DNA of 64,000 nucleotides from Hyphomicrobiales bacterium (GTDB taxonomy: Bacteria; Pseudomonadota; Alphaproteobacteria; Rhizobiales; Rhizobiaceae). A program made the translations under genes and the position numbers. Where the stretch lies: positions 407,296-471,295 of the forward strand of contig UEIJ01000023.1 in NCBI GenBank assembly GCA_900470195.1. The letters are read 5' to 3'. Of this stretch, positions 18,975 to 28,734 are shown in pieces. Every line of letters starts with the position of its first letter. Position 1 is the stretch's first letter. The notes beneath the pieces were generated by a model, which worked only from the letters and a program-made list of their open reading frames with translations, ran no database searches and had not been told where the DNA came from.

Positions 18975-21900
18975 ATGGCAAACCCAGATCTGGCGTCAGG
19001 TTCACGATCCATCATTGACGAATTGAACGCCCGCCGCGAGCGCCGGGCGCCTTCGCCAGCGATGGAGGAACTCAATCGCACTTTGGCAAGCCTTGAGAAG
19101 CGCCTGATGGACCTGGAACAGGATGGCTCCCCCGACATGCGCAATATTCTGCGCTCGGAGCGGCAGCCAGCACGCCCTGCGGACGAGACCGTCACGGGCC
19201 TTGCCGAAATCGCCGAAAATCTTCGCCGCATGCGCGGAAGCCATGAAGAGCCGCGGCCATATGCATCAAGTGTGGAGGTCAGCCACGCCAGCCGCGAAAT
19301 GGCCCGCCTTCAGCGCGCCGCAAGCGAAGAAGGCTTCTCGCAACGGGTGAGCGACGACTTCGAACGCATCAGCGACAGTGTGCGCGATCTCGCGGATCGC
19401 AGCAGCGAGGCCAATGCGCAGGCGCTGCGCCGCCAGCTCGAAGAGCTCAACCGCACCGTCCGGAGCCTTGCCCGCGAGGAAACCCTGCATCGCCTCAACA
19501 ATCGCTGGGACCGCTTCGATGCCCGTTTCGAGGCATTCGAGCAGCGGCACAACGCCGTCGATCCTGCGCTGGACGCCATCGGCTCGCGGCTTGAGCAGGT
19601 GCGCGATGCAATCGGCACCTTGCCGCAATCAAACCGCCTGAGCGCAATCGAAGAGCGCATTGGCCAGCTCGCGAACTCCATCGAGGAATCGCTGAGCCCG
19701 CAACACGCGGCGTCGCTCGAACAGGACCGCCTGCAGCAGATCGACGAGCGGCTGGACGAAATCAGCCGCGCCATCATCGCGACAAGCCGCGCGCAGCGCC
19801 CCGATCAGGACGGCGCCCGCCGGCTGGAGCGGATCGAAAGCCGGCTGGCGGAATTGGCGGAACAACTCGCAACTTCGGCAACACAGCAGAACTCCGACGC
19901 GCTCTACCGCAAGCTTGGCGAACTTTCCTCGCGTATCGACGGGCTTTCGGGCGGTTCGGCACTGCCGGACGGCGTCATCGACCAGCTGGCGCACCAGATC
20001 AACCTGCTTGCCAATCAGGTCGGCAAGGTGATGGAAAATCTCAGCCAGTCCGACTATCACGCGGTTGAAGCACGCCTTGAAGCCATCGGCCAGAAGCTCG
20101 AAGCGGCTGAACGCCGTGCAGAAGAGCCGCATCCTTCGGTTCTGGACAAGATCGACCGCCGCTTTGCGGAACTGACCGAGCGTCTCGACGCGCAATATGC
20201 CACGCAGCATGTCGACACCAGCGCGCTCCATACGCTGGAAGGCCGGATCGACGATCTTTCGCAGCAGATTTCATTGGGCTTCCTTCAGGCGCCGGCCTTT
20301 GACGGTCCGGGGCTGGACGTGAAGGCGATCCGCAGCCTTGAGGATCAGATTGCGAGTATCGCCCACCATCTTGCGCAACCGGTTGCCGAGATCGCGGAAC
20401 TGAAGCCGCGTCTCGATTCCATTGAGCGTTCCATCGCTTCCAATCGGGAAACCGTGCTTGATGCCGCGCGTGAAGCAGCCGAAAGCGCGGTTGCACGCGT
20501 TCTGCAGCACGGATCGCACAATGACGGCGCGGTCGCCCGGCAACTGGCCGAAGACATGAAATCGCTCGAGGCCCTGGCGCGCAATTCCGACGAGCGCAAC
20601 GGCAAAACATTCGAGACCGTCCACGATACGCTGGTCAAGATTGTCGACCGTCTGGCGAGGCTTGAACAGGACGTCGCGGGGGGATCGTCTGGTGAAAAAC
20701 AGACCTTTGCCAGCCCCCATTCCACTTCGCCGCGCCCGTCGGCACCTCGCTCGCCCGCCGCAGCGGCTGCGGCAGCGGCATTCGCAACCGTCCAGAGCGA
20801 AACCGGCTCCGCCGATATGCGAGCAGGCGACGCGGGCGAAAAGTCATCGCTCTTCGGCGGTTTTGCCAGGGCGATACGCGGTCGCCGCACCGACAGATCC
20901 GCCGGAAAGGACAGCGAAACGCTTGAAGCAGGCGGCTTCGATGCGACACTCGACGCGCCCGCCTTCGACAGCGAATTTGCCGCCGTCGAAGCGATCACCC
21001 GTAAGGAACCCGAGCTGGAAAGGACCCCATCGCCTCGCCATGAGGGCGAAGGCATGCCCGACCTCAATTCGATCATGAAGCGGGTGCGCGAAGAACGCCG
21101 CCAGCGCGAAGATGCTGCCGATGCAGCACTTGCCGCCAACGGCAAGGTGGACTTCATAACCGCCGCCCGGCGCGCCGCCCAGCTGGCCGCTGCCGAGTCC
21201 GAACAGCTCCAGAAGGGTGCGGCCAAGCGCACGAACAAGAAGAAATCGTCTGTCGGCGACATGATACAGCGCCAGCGCAAGCCCATCCTGATGGCTATCG
21301 GCGCGGTGATGATCGCCATGGCCGGCTTGCAGATCGGTTCCGCTTTCCTCAACCGTGACGAACCGGTGGAAACGGCAATCGATACTGCGCCAGCGCAGAT
21401 TGACACCACTGCCAGCGACGTCACGCCTGCGCCCGCCGACGAAATCGCCGCCAAGATCGCGTCCGATACCACCGCGGCGCCAGAGCCAAACGCTGAAACT
21501 GCATCCGCGGCTACGGCTCCGATCACGGAACCGCGCGCAGAAAAAGCTGCGCAGGCGGACGAGCAACAGGCGGCGATGGAAATCCCCACGCGGATCGAGC
21601 AGCCAGCCGCCGCACCGACCGAAACGGCCGCACAACCGGTAAAGCCCGTGGAAACGGCGGCATCGAGCCAACCCCACGCCCAATCTGAGCCCCCCATTCC
21701 GCCCGTGCCGGAAGAAGCCGGTCCGGCAGCGCTTCGTGAAGCCGCCGCCAAGGGCGACGCACGCGCGCTCTTTGAAGTCGGCAATCGTTACATGGAAGGT
21801 CGCGGCGTTGCCGCCGACTTTGCCAAGGCGGCCAAATGGTACGAGATTTCAGCGGGCCAGGGTTTTGCCCCGGCGCAATACCGTCTCGGCAACTTCAATG

Positions 21901-22556
21901 AGAAGGGCCTTGGTATGCCCCGCGATCTGGAGAAAGCCAAGACCTGGTATCAGCTCTCGGCGCAGCAGGGCAATGCGAGTGCGATGCACAATCTCGCCGT
22001 CCTTTTCGCAACCGGTGCCAATGGCAACCCGGACAATGCTTCAGCCGTGCGCTGGTTCACCGATGCAGCTGAACTCGGCGTCAAGGACAGCCAGTTCAAT
22101 CTCGGCATTCTTGCTGCCAAGGGGCTGGGCATGCCGGTCAATCTGGAAGAAAGCTACAAGTGGTTCTCGCTCGCCGCCAATGCCGGCGACAAGGATGCCG
22201 CCGACAAGCGCGACCAGATCGCCAAGGCGTTGAAGCCCGAACAGCTCGAACGCGCCAAGGATATTGTGAAGCTGTGGAAGGCGAAGCCGCTCGATCAGGC
22301 GACCAATTCCATTGACGTGCCGGACGCATGGACGGAAAGCAAGCCGGTCACCACCGGCTCCGTTGACATGAAGAAGGCCGTTCGCAACATCCAGCTCATC
22401 CTTCAGAAAAACGGCTATGACGTCGGTTCACCGGATGGGCTGATGGGCGGCAAGACCCGCGCAGCGATTGCTGCCTTCCAGAAGGCGAACGGGCAGAAGC
22501 CCACGGGCGATGTCGACCAGAATCTGGTGCAGCTTCTTCTTGAGAAGAACAAGTAA
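18975..22556 (+). CDS. podJ: PodJ-like polarity protein with coiled coils, one membrane segment, Sel1 repeats and peptidoglycan-binding domain
   Basis: The 1193-residue protein has a long cytoplasmic coiled-coil region (about 20-560; many LEQVRDAI/LDEISRAI heptads). A disordered Ala/Pro linker and a single transmembrane helix follow (PILMAIGAVMIAMAGLQIG, about 769-788). The periplasmic part is an Ala/Pro/Glu-rich stretch, about four Sel1 repeats (915-1085, for example AAKWYEISAGQGFAPAQYRLG) and a peptidoglycan-binding domain at the end (VRNIQLILQKNGYDVGSPDGLMG). This is the PodJ architecture that marks cell poles in Caulobacter, Agrobacterium and Sinorhizobium. Position next to the fad operon matches S. 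meliloti podJ1. ATG 18975 is preferred to 18885 because the product then starts like the family. Confidence 0.8.
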   Translation: MANPDLASGSRSIIDELNARRERRAPSPAMEELNRTLASLEKRLMDLEQDGSPDMRNILRSERQPARPADETVTGLAEIAENLRRMRGSHEEPRPYASSVEVSHASREMARLQRAASEEGFSQRVSDDFERISDSVRDLADRSSEANAQALRRQLEELNRTVRSLAREETLHRLNNRWDRFDARFEAFEQRHNAVDPALDAIGSRLEQVRDAIGTLPQSNRLSAIEERIGQLANSIEESLSPQHAASLEQDRLQQIDERLDEISRAIIATSRAQRPDQDGARRLERIESRLAELAEQLATSATQQNSDALYRKLGELSSRIDGLSGGSALPDGVIDQLAHQINLLANQVGKVMENLSQSDYHAVEARLEAIGQKLEAAERRAEEPHPSVLDKIDRRFAELTERLDAQYATQHVDTSALHTLEGRIDDLSQQISLGFLQAPAFDGPGLDVKAIRSLEDQIASIAHHLAQPVAEIAELKPRLDSIERSIASNRETVLDAAREAAESAVARVLQHGSHNDGAVARQLAEDMKSLEALARNSDERNGKTFETVHDTLVKIVDRLARLEQDVAGGSSGEKQTFASPHSTSPRPSAPRSPAAAAAAAAFATVQSETGSADMRAGDAGEKSSLFGGFARAIRGRRTDRSAGKDSETLEAGGFDATLDAPAFDSEFAAVEAITRKEPELERTPSPRHEGEGMPDLNSIMKRVREERRQREDAADAALAANGKVDFITAARRAAQLAAAESEQLQKGAAKRTNKKKSSVGDMIQRQRKPILMAIGAVMIAMAGLQIGSAFLNRDEPVETAIDTAPAQIDTTASDVTPAPADEIAAKIASDTTAAPEPNAETASAATAPITEPRAEKAAQADEQQAAMEIPTRIEQPAAAPTETAAQPVKPVETAASSQPHAQSEPPIPPVPEEAGPAALREAAAKGDARALFEVGNRYMEGRGVAADFAKAAKWYEISAGQGFAPAQYRLGNFNEKGLGMPRDLEKAKTWYQLSAQQGNASAMHNLAVLFATGANGNPDNASAVRWFTDAAELGVKDSQFNLGILAAKGLGMPVNLEESYKWFSLAANAGDKDAADKRDQIAKALKPEQLERAKDIVKLWKAKPLDQATNSIDVPDAWTESKPVTTGSVDMKKAVRNIQLILQKNGYDVGSPDGLMGGKTRAAIAAFQKANGQKPTGDVDQNLVQLLLEKNK

Positions 22557-22582
22557 CTCGTTGGAGACATAAGAGTATTTGC

Positions 22583-22605
22583 AAGGGCAGCACGCTGCCC
22601 TTTTT
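22583..22605 (+). terminator. Intrinsic terminator after podJ
   Basis: AGGGCAG and CTGCCCT with a CACG loop, followed by TTTT, 27 bases after the podJ stop. Confidence 0.8.
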
Positions 22606-22696
22606 ACGTTCCGGCAGCAATCGTCTGAAAGAAGTGACAGGTTGATCCGACTCGTTGAGGCTTATTATCTAGGCCCTATCAACGAGGGGATAGACT

Positions 22697-23251
22697 ATGC
22701 TCTTGCATGTAAACAACGACATGGAAAACGGTGTCATCGCGAAAATCCCTCTCGCGCTCGACAAGGATATAAAGAATTTCCAGGGGGACGCGATCGACTT
22801 TGAAATTTCCTCCGGCGACAAGCAACTGGTCCCTGCCGAGGACATTCATCCCTACAAATCCATTTTCAAGGTTTTCTCCGGCAGTTTTGAACTGAAGAAC
22901 ATCTTCATAGCCGTGTCGTTCAATGCCAATTTCACCACGCCCGACGGCAAGAAAACCTGCCTGACGCGCTCCAGCCCGATGGAAGACTGGAATGTGATGA
23001 ACGGCAGCTATTATGCCGAAAGCATGAACTGCTTCGGCTTCAAATCCAGCAGTCGCTTTGCCGGAAATTTCAGTGTCAACCTGACCAATCCCTATCTTTA
23101 CATCATAAAGAACGGCAGCCTGACCGACAGTAAAATGTCGGACAACATTTCAATCCGTGCGCAGTTTTATCCGTCGTCTGGCTATTCGGTCATCACGCCG
23201 AAAGAAGATATCAACATCGTCATCAGTAATCGCCAGAACGCAGCCGACTAA
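22697..23251 (+). CDS. Hypothetical protein, beta-rich, no recognised family
   Basis: The 184-residue product starts at ATG 22697 with GAGGGG upstream. It has no signal peptide and no membrane segment. The sequence is rich in aromatic residues and alternating beta patterns (FKVFSGSFELKNIFIAVSFNANF, YYAESMNCFGFKSSSRFAGNFSVNL), suggesting a compact beta-sandwich. Two cysteines (in KKTCLTRS and NCFGF) could pair if the protein left the cytoplasm. Lower GC than its neighbours and an unusual amino-acid mix hint at transfer, but this is weak. I can assign no function. Confidence 0.6.
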   Translation: MLLHVNNDMENGVIAKIPLALDKDIKNFQGDAIDFEISSGDKQLVPAEDIHPYKSIFKVFSGSFELKNIFIAVSFNANFTTPDGKKTCLTRSSPMEDWNVMNGSYYAESMNCFGFKSSSRFAGNFSVNLTNPYLYIIKNGSLTDSKMSDNISIRAQFYPSSGYSVITPKEDINIVISNRQNAAD

Positions 23252-23639
23252 TTGACTGCCCGTCAGCGCCACGACCGTTCAAGTTTATCCTATATATTCA
23301 GTAGGATTATGTCGGCTGAAGCTATTTCGATGCTCTTTGGCGCTATTTTTGTTGTTCTTAAACAACACCTCGCATTTTTCCTTCAATACATTCCTGCAAG
23401 GCAGTTTTATCGGCAATCGGCGTTTGACTTCGCGGCAGCGACAGAGCAAGACATTATCAGGAGTGGCAAGGCTGGAACTCACGAGCGAACTAAAGCCTAA
23501 CTACTTGTTTTCATGCATTTCCGTGCGCAGAAGAGTTTCATAATGTTGCCGGAGATGTTTTGGTAAGCTGAGATATCTTGCGGAGAAACGCGACCGCAAG
23601 CAGCTGTATGTCATGCGTTCGTGAAAGCCGGGTTGGGAA
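23252..23639. other. 388-bp gap without a supported gene
   Basis: The segment is lower in GC than the flanks. Short open frames (for example 23252-23500 plus strand, 23285-23482 minus strand) lack ribosome sites and read like chance translations. It probably contains the promoter of the TSUP transporter gene. Confidence 0.4.
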
Positions 23640-24560
23640 TTGGGTATTTATCTTCCCATTGCGGAATTATCGGTCAACATGCTGGTTCTTCTCGGCATGG
23701 GCGCCGCTGTGGGATTTCTATCCGGATTGTTCGGCGTCGGCGGTGGTTTTCTCATCACGCCACTACTGATATTTTATAACATCCCGCCTGCAATCGCGGT
23801 CGCGACAGGCGCCAATCAGGTCATCGCCTCGTCGGTTTCCGGCGCGCTTGCGCATTTCAAACGTCGAACACTCGATATCAAGCTGGGCCTGTTTCTCGTG
23901 GCGGGCGGCATATTGGGCTCCCTCGTCGGTATATTTGTATTCTCCTGGCTGCGCGATCTCGGCCAGCTGGACCTGATCGTCTCCATTCTCTACGTCTTCT
24001 TTCTCGGCACGGTCGGCGGACTGATGCTGGTGGAAAGCCTGCGTGCGCTTCGCCGGGTGAAGAAGGGTCAAGGCGGTGCGGTGCGGCGCTCCGGCCAGCA
24101 CACGTGGATACACCGCTTGCCCTTCAAGATGCGGTTTCGGGCGTCCACAATCTATGTCAGCATCATTCCGGTACTGGGCATTGGCTTCTTCATCGGCCTT
24201 CTTTCCTCGGTCATGGGTGTCGGCGGCGGCTTCATCATGGTGCCGGCGCTCATCTATCTGCTGCATGTTCCGACCAATGTGGTAGTCGGAACCTCGCTTT
24301 TTCAGATCACCTTCGTCACGGCGGTCACGACCGTCCTGCAAGCGACGACCAACCAGTCCATCGACATCGTGCTTGCCTTCCTGTTGATGGTTGGCGGCGT
24401 GATCGGCGCGCAATATGGCGCGCGCGCCGGACAGAAGCTGCGCGGCGAACAGTTGCGTCTCCTGCTGGCGCTTCTGGTGCTGGCAGTTGGCCTGCGCCTT
24501 GCCTTCGGCCTGTTCGTGCGGCCGGACAATCTGTTCTCCATCTCGATTGCGGATATCTGA
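23640..24560 (+). CDS. Sulfite exporter TauE/SafE family (TSUP) transporter
   Basis: The 306-residue integral membrane protein has two homologous halves, each with the TSUP signature: GFLSGLFGVGGGFLITPLLIF (about 25-45) and GFFIGLLSSVMGVGGGFIMVPAL (about 181-203). About eight helices are visible, with a basic cytoplasmic loop between the halves (RALRRVKKGQGGAVRR). Members move sulfite, sulfoacetate or other organosulfur anions. The start is a TTG at 23640 with only a weak GGGAA site; ATG at codon 14 is the alternative. Followed after one base by its TIGR02186 partner. Confidence 0.88.
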   Translation: MGIYLPIAELSVNMLVLLGMGAAVGFLSGLFGVGGGFLITPLLIFYNIPPAIAVATGANQVIASSVSGALAHFKRRTLDIKLGLFLVAGGILGSLVGIFVFSWLRDLGQLDLIVSILYVFFLGTVGGLMLVESLRALRRVKKGQGGAVRRSGQHTWIHRLPFKMRFRASTIYVSIIPVLGIGFFIGLLSSVMGVGGGFIMVPALIYLLHVPTNVVVGTSLFQITFVTAVTTVLQATTNQSIDIVLAFLLMVGGVIGAQYGARAGQKLRGEQLRLLLALLVLAVGLRLAFGLFVRPDNLFSISIADI

Positions 24561-24561
24561 C

Positions 24562-25386
24562 ATGCGGAGCCTTACGCTTTTCTCCGCATTGTTCCTGCTC
24601 CTGACGGCAGGAAGTGCGCTGGCGCAGGTCGATTCCAGCGGCAGTGGCAATACGGTTCCGCAGTTGCAGAACCCGGCGGATGAAACCATCGAAATCGGCC
24701 TTTCAACCGAAACCATCGCCATCACATCGAATTTCGGCGGCACCGATCTCACCATATTCGGCGCGCTCGACAATGCCGATCCGTCCATTCAGCGGCAGGG
24801 CCGTTACGATATCGTCGTGGTTCTGCAAGGCCCGTCCCGCGATCTGGTGGTGCGCAAGAAGGACCGTTATCTCGGCGTGTGGGTAAATGCGGTTTCGGAA
24901 ACCTTCATGGGCGTGCCGCTCTCCTATTCGCTGGCTTCCACCCGCAACCTGCAGGACATTACGGACGAGAAAACCTATCGCCAGCTTTCGGTGGGGGTGC
25001 GTAATTTCTATCTCGTGCCGGAAGATCCCGCCAGCCTGTCGGGCAATATTCCGAGATTCGGCAATGAACTGCGCGAAATGAAAATCCGGCAAGGTCTCTA
25101 TACGCAGCGCGTCGGTGGCGTGGAGTTCATTTCACGCACATTGTTCCGCGCCACGCTGAACCTGCCCGCCAATGTCCCCGTCGGCCGTCACAAGGCCCGA
25201 GCGCTTCTGTTTCGCAACGGCGTTTTCCTGCGGGAAGCCAATGCCAGCCTGGAAATCGTCAAGGCCGGTTTCGAACAGAGCATCTACAACGCCGCCCACC
25301 AGAACAGCTTTCTCTACGGTCTGTTTGCCGTTTTCCTCGCCGTCTTCACCGGCTGGTTCGGACGCATTCTGTTCCGTCGGGATTAA
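24562..25386 (+). CDS. TIGR02186 family membrane-anchored exported protein
   Basis: The 274-residue protein has a signal peptide (MRSLTLFSALFLLLTAGSALAQ) and a large periplasmic beta-rich domain (DETIEIGLSTETIAITSNFGGTDLTIFGAL; YDIVVVLQGP). A C-terminal membrane anchor follows (FLYGLFAVFLAVFTGWFGRILF). Proteins of this type are nearly always encoded beside a TauE/SafE transporter, as here, and are thought to work with it; the mechanism is unknown. ATG 24562 is one base after the transporter stop. Its own stop overlaps the convergent pdeM stop by 4 bases (TTAA). Confidence 0.85.
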   Translation: MRSLTLFSALFLLLTAGSALAQVDSSGSGNTVPQLQNPADETIEIGLSTETIAITSNFGGTDLTIFGALDNADPSIQRQGRYDIVVVLQGPSRDLVVRKKDRYLGVWVNAVSETFMGVPLSYSLASTRNLQDITDEKTYRQLSVGVRNFYLVPEDPASLSGNIPRFGNELREMKIRQGLYTQRVGGVEFISRTLFRATLNLPANVPVGRHKARALLFRNGVFLREANASLEIVKAGFEQSIYNAAHQNSFLYGLFAVFLAVFTGWFGRILFRRD

Positions 25387-26099
25387 CCCCAGTAAAGGGC
25401 GCCGCGCGCAATTGGATAAACCTTGCCCTGCCCCAGCATATAGGCTCGCAGGGTCTCGTCGGCGAACAGCCCACGGAATGCGCGATCCAGAATATTGAGC
25501 GCGCCCGTATAGGCCCCGAAAGCCGGCATGATGAGCCTTTCGCCATCGCTCACAAAGCAGGGGCGCCTCACCGACCGGCCGCGCCTGACGATGCGGGCGG
25601 CGGGATGAAGGTGGCCTGCAATCTCGCCCTGTCCCGCCTTGCGTGACGGCTCGTGCCGGAAAGTGAGCGGCCCGGCTGCCAGTTCCTCCACGCAATCGCC
25701 CGGCAGATCGACCGGGCGATCCGGATCGTGATTGCCCGTGATCCAGAACCAGTCGCGATGCTCCATCAGCGACTTCAGCCGGATGGCATAAAGCGACGGC
25801 AGGCGTTCGCTGGCCTTGGCATCGTGAAAACTGTCGCCGAGGCTGATGACGGTTCGCGGCTGATAGCGCGCGATTGCAAGCGCCAGCGTGTCGAGCGTTG
25901 CTGCCGTATCGTAGGGCGGGATAAGCTGGCCGCGCCGGGCAAAGGACGATCCTTTTTCCAGATGCAGGTCGGAAACGATGAGTATATGCAGGTCGGGCAG
26001 GAACAGCGCGCCGGATGGATCGCATAGAGCCGCGACGCCGCGCACCTCAGCATAGGCCAGATTGTAGGCCTCTCCATTTCCCCACACCGCAGTCTTCAT
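25383..26099 (-). CDS. pdeM: Ligase-associated DNA damage response endonuclease PdeM
   Basis: A 238-residue calcineurin-like metallophosphoesterase. The metal-binding blocks are visible in order: SDLHLEKG (about 43), LGDSFHD (86), GNHDP (about 121) and GHLHP (161). Genes of this family occur with an Lhr helicase, an MBL-fold exonuclease and an ATP-dependent ligase, all present here. The start overlaps the helicase stop by 4 bases (ATGA), so the pair is co-translated. The substrate in vivo is not established. Confidence 0.9.
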   Translation of the reverse strand: MKTAVWGNGEAYNLAYAEVRGVAALCDPSGALFLPDLHILIVSDLHLEKGSSFARRGQLIPPYDTAATLDTLALAIARYQPRTVISLGDSFHDAKASERLPSLYAIRLKSLMEHRDWFWITGNHDPDRPVDLPGDCVEELAAGPLTFRHEPSRKAGQGEIAGHLHPAARIVRRGRSVRRPCFVSDGERLIMPAFGAYTGALNILDRAFRGLFADETLRAYMLGQGKVYPIARGALYWG

Positions 26100-28612
26100 T
26101 GCATTGCTTCCCTGATCAGATCGTCCGCAGCTTCTTCAAGCAGCATTTCATCGCCCTCGCCTGCCACGCGCTCGCGTCCGATTTCGAGCATCACCGGCAG
26201 CGCCAATGGCGAAATCCTGTCGAGCGGCTTGTGCAGCAGATGGCCTTTCACGCGCGCCAGCATGTCGCCGAGGCGCTTGATATCCAGAAGTCCGGTCGCC
26301 GCATCCGCACGCGTCGCCTGCAACAGAATGTGGTCCGGTTCGTGGGTCCTGAGCACGTCATAGATCAGGTCGGTGGAAACCGTAACCTGACGGCCTGTCT
26401 TCTCCTGCCCCGGATGGCGACGCTCGATAAGCCCCGAAATCACGGCGCAATTGCGGAAAGTGCGTTTCAGGAGATAGCTTTCATCGAGCCAGGCTTCGAG
26501 ATCGTCGCCCAGCATGTCCTCGTCGAACAGCCGGGTGAGGCTGAGTTTCCGCGTGCCAATCATCGCACCCATATCCTTGAGGCCCCATAGCCCCAGCGAA
26601 TAATCGGTCGCGACAAAGCCGAGCGGATGCGCGCCCATGCGTTCCAGACGGCGGGTCAGCAACATGCCGAGCGTCTGGTGCGCAAGCCTGCCCTCAAACG
26701 GATAGGCAACCATGTAGAAGCGATTGCCGCGCGGAAAGGTTTCGATCAACAGCTCATCCGTTGCTGGCAGCACGGATTTCCATTGCTGCACTTCTAGCCA
26801 TTCCCGCACCTGTTCCGGCAAAAACTGCCACCGTGTGCGATCGGCAAGCATGGCGCGCACCTGCGCGGCGAGATAGGTGGAAAGCGGAAACTTGCCGCCT
26901 GCATAGACGGGAATTTTCGCGTCCTGCCCCGCAGCATTGGAGGCGATGCATTCGTTTTCGCGGATGCCTTCGAAACGCAGCACCTTGCCCGCGAAAAGGA
27001 AAGTGTCGCCCTGCGTCAGCGTTTCCAGGAAATATTCCTCGATGCGGCCAAGGACCCGTCCGCCCCTGGCATTTCCGCCCTTTCCGCCGCGTGTAAGCCG
27101 CACATTCAATTCCGGCGCTTCGACGATCGTGCCAATGTTGAGCCTATATTGCTGCGCGATGCGCGGATTGGACACCCGCCATGTGCCGTCCACCGTCTTG
27201 CGGATTTTCGCAAATCGCTCATAGGTCTTGAGCGCATAGCCGCCCGTCGCCACGAATTCCAGAATGCGGTCGAACGTGTCCCGCGGAAGGGTCGAATAAG
27301 GTGCAGCACTTAGCACCTCACGATAAAGCTGATCGGCATTGAAAGGTTCGGCACAGGCCATGCCGAGGACGTGCTGCGCCAGCACGTCCAGCGCGCCGTT
27401 GATCAAGGGCGGCGTGTCCTGCGCGCCCAGATAATTGGCATCGAGTGCGGCCCGGCACTCCATCACCTCGAAGCGGTTGGCGGGCACGAGAATGGCCCGG
27501 CTTGGCTCATCCATCCGATGGTTGGCGCGGCCGATACGCTGCGCAAGACGGCTTGCGCCCTTCGGTGCGCCAACATGGATGACCAGATCGACATCGCCCC
27601 AGTCGATCCCGAGATCGAGCGTCGAGGTCGCAACCACAGCCCGCAATGTGTTGGCGGCCATGGCCTGCTCGACCTTGCGGCGCTGGCTCGCATCGAGTGA
27701 ACCGTGATGCAGCGCAATCGGCAGCGTGTCCTCATTGATCCGCCAGAGCTCCTGAAATAGCATCTCTGCCTGGCTGCGCGTATTGACGAACAAAAGCGTC
27801 GTGCGGTGCTGGCGGATCGCCTCGTAAATATCGGGTATCGCGTAGCGCGAGGAATGCCCCGCCCATGGCACACGCTCCTCGGAATCGAGAATGGTGATCT
27901 CGGGCTTGGCGCCGCCATCGACCGTCACAAGGCCAGCCATGGAGCCGGTGCCATCCTGCTCCACCAGCCAGCGGCGCAACTCATCGGGCTCGGCCACCGT
28001 GGCGGAAAGGCCGATGGTCCGCAATTGCGGTTGCTGGCGGCGCAGCCGCGCCAGCCCCAGCGCCAGAAGATGCCCGCGCTTGGAAATGACCAGCGAGTGC
28101 AACTCGTCCAGCACCACATAGCGCAGCCCCTTGAAGAACTGTTCCGCACCCTTGGATGCGATCAACAGCGCAAGCTGCTCCGGCGTCGTCAGCAGAATAT
28201 CCGGGGGAGCCAGCTTCTGGCGCTGGCGCTTGTGCGCTGGCGTGTCGCCGGTGCGCGTCTCGATGGTGATGTCGAGGCCCATTTCCTCGACGGGCGCCGT
28301 GAGATTGCGATGAATATCGACCGCAAGCGCCTTTAGCGGCGAGATATAAAGCGTATGCACGCCGCGCTTCGCCATACCCGGTTTTTTTCGGCCATTTCGT
28401 TCCAAGTCCACCAGCGCAGGCAGAAAGCCAGCCAGCGTCTTGCCCGCTCCGGTCGGGGCGATCAGAAGCGTGGACTGCCCCTGTTCGGCACGCGCCAAAA
28501 GCTCCAGCTGATGCGCGCGCGGCGACCAGCCCTTGGCCGCAAACCATTCGAGAAAACGGTCCGGCAAGGGGAAAGCGGCAGATGCGGCGGCGGGTTTCAG
28601 GTTCAGTGTCAC
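26096..28612 (-). CDS. Ligase-associated DNA damage response DEXH-box helicase (Lhr-like)
   Basis: The 838-residue SF2 helicase has Walker A APTGAGKTLAGFLPAL (about 55), the DEXH box VVLDELHSLV, motif III SATVAEP, motif V/VI STLDLGIDWGDVDLVIH and QRIGRANHR. A long C-terminal region follows, typical of Lhr proteins. It unwinds nucleic acid using ATP, 3'-5' in characterised relatives. Divergent from the exonuclease/ligase pair across 122 bp that contains GTTC repeats reminiscent of an SOS box. ATG 28612 gives a start typical of the family (FLEWFAAKGWSPRAHQLELL). Confidence 0.92.
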   Translation of the reverse strand: MTLNLKPAAASAAFPLPDRFLEWFAAKGWSPRAHQLELLARAEQGQSTLLIAPTGAGKTLAGFLPALVDLERNGRKKPGMAKRGVHTLYISPLKALAVDIHRNLTAPVEEMGLDITIETRTGDTPAHKRQRQKLAPPDILLTTPEQLALLIASKGAEQFFKGLRYVVLDELHSLVISKRGHLLALGLARLRRQQPQLRTIGLSATVAEPDELRRWLVEQDGTGSMAGLVTVDGGAKPEITILDSEERVPWAGHSSRYAIPDIYEAIRQHRTTLLFVNTRSQAEMLFQELWRINEDTLPIALHHGSLDASQRRKVEQAMAANTLRAVVATSTLDLGIDWGDVDLVIHVGAPKGASRLAQRIGRANHRMDEPSRAILVPANRFEVMECRAALDANYLGAQDTPPLINGALDVLAQHVLGMACAEPFNADQLYREVLSAAPYSTLPRDTFDRILEFVATGGYALKTYERFAKIRKTVDGTWRVSNPRIAQQYRLNIGTIVEAPELNVRLTRGGKGGNARGGRVLGRIEEYFLETLTQGDTFLFAGKVLRFEGIRENECIASNAAGQDAKIPVYAGGKFPLSTYLAAQVRAMLADRTRWQFLPEQVREWLEVQQWKSVLPATDELLIETFPRGNRFYMVAYPFEGRLAHQTLGMLLTRRLERMGAHPLGFVATDYSLGLWGLKDMGAMIGTRKLSLTRLFDEDMLGDDLEAWLDESYLLKRTFRNCAVISGLIERRHPGQEKTGRQVTVSTDLIYDVLRTHEPDHILLQATRADAATGLLDIKRLGDMLARVKGHLLHKPLDRISPLALPVMLEIGRERVAGEGDEMLLEEAADDLIREAMQ

Positions 28613-28654
28613 ACCGCCAATCTAATCGCAGCAAGGCAAGCCGCCAAGATGTTT

Positions 28655-28679
28655 GTTCACTTTTGTTCTCATTTTGTCA
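28655..28679. promoter_or_regulatory. Possible LexA-like (SOS) site in the divergent repair promoter
   Basis: GTTC occurs at 28655-28658 and 28665-28668 (6-base spacer). GTTCTCATTTTGTCA (28665-28679) is a near match to the alphaproteobacterial LexA box GTTC-N7-GTTC with two changes in the second half-site. Neither is canonical, so this is a candidate only. Confidence 0.3.
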
Positions 28680-28734
28680 GCAGCAAAGGGTTCCCTCCCT
28701 TTTCGCCGCAAACTTCGTGACCTATCTTGAAGCC

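Noticed and set aside
20345..21784. 479-codon minus-strand frame opposite podJ
   Set aside because: Low-complexity Ser/Ala product that mirrors the Ala/Glu-rich linker of podJ; no start site.
23285..23482. 65-codon minus-strand gene in the gap before the TSUP transporter
   Set aside because: No ribosome site, no partner gene, random-looking product.
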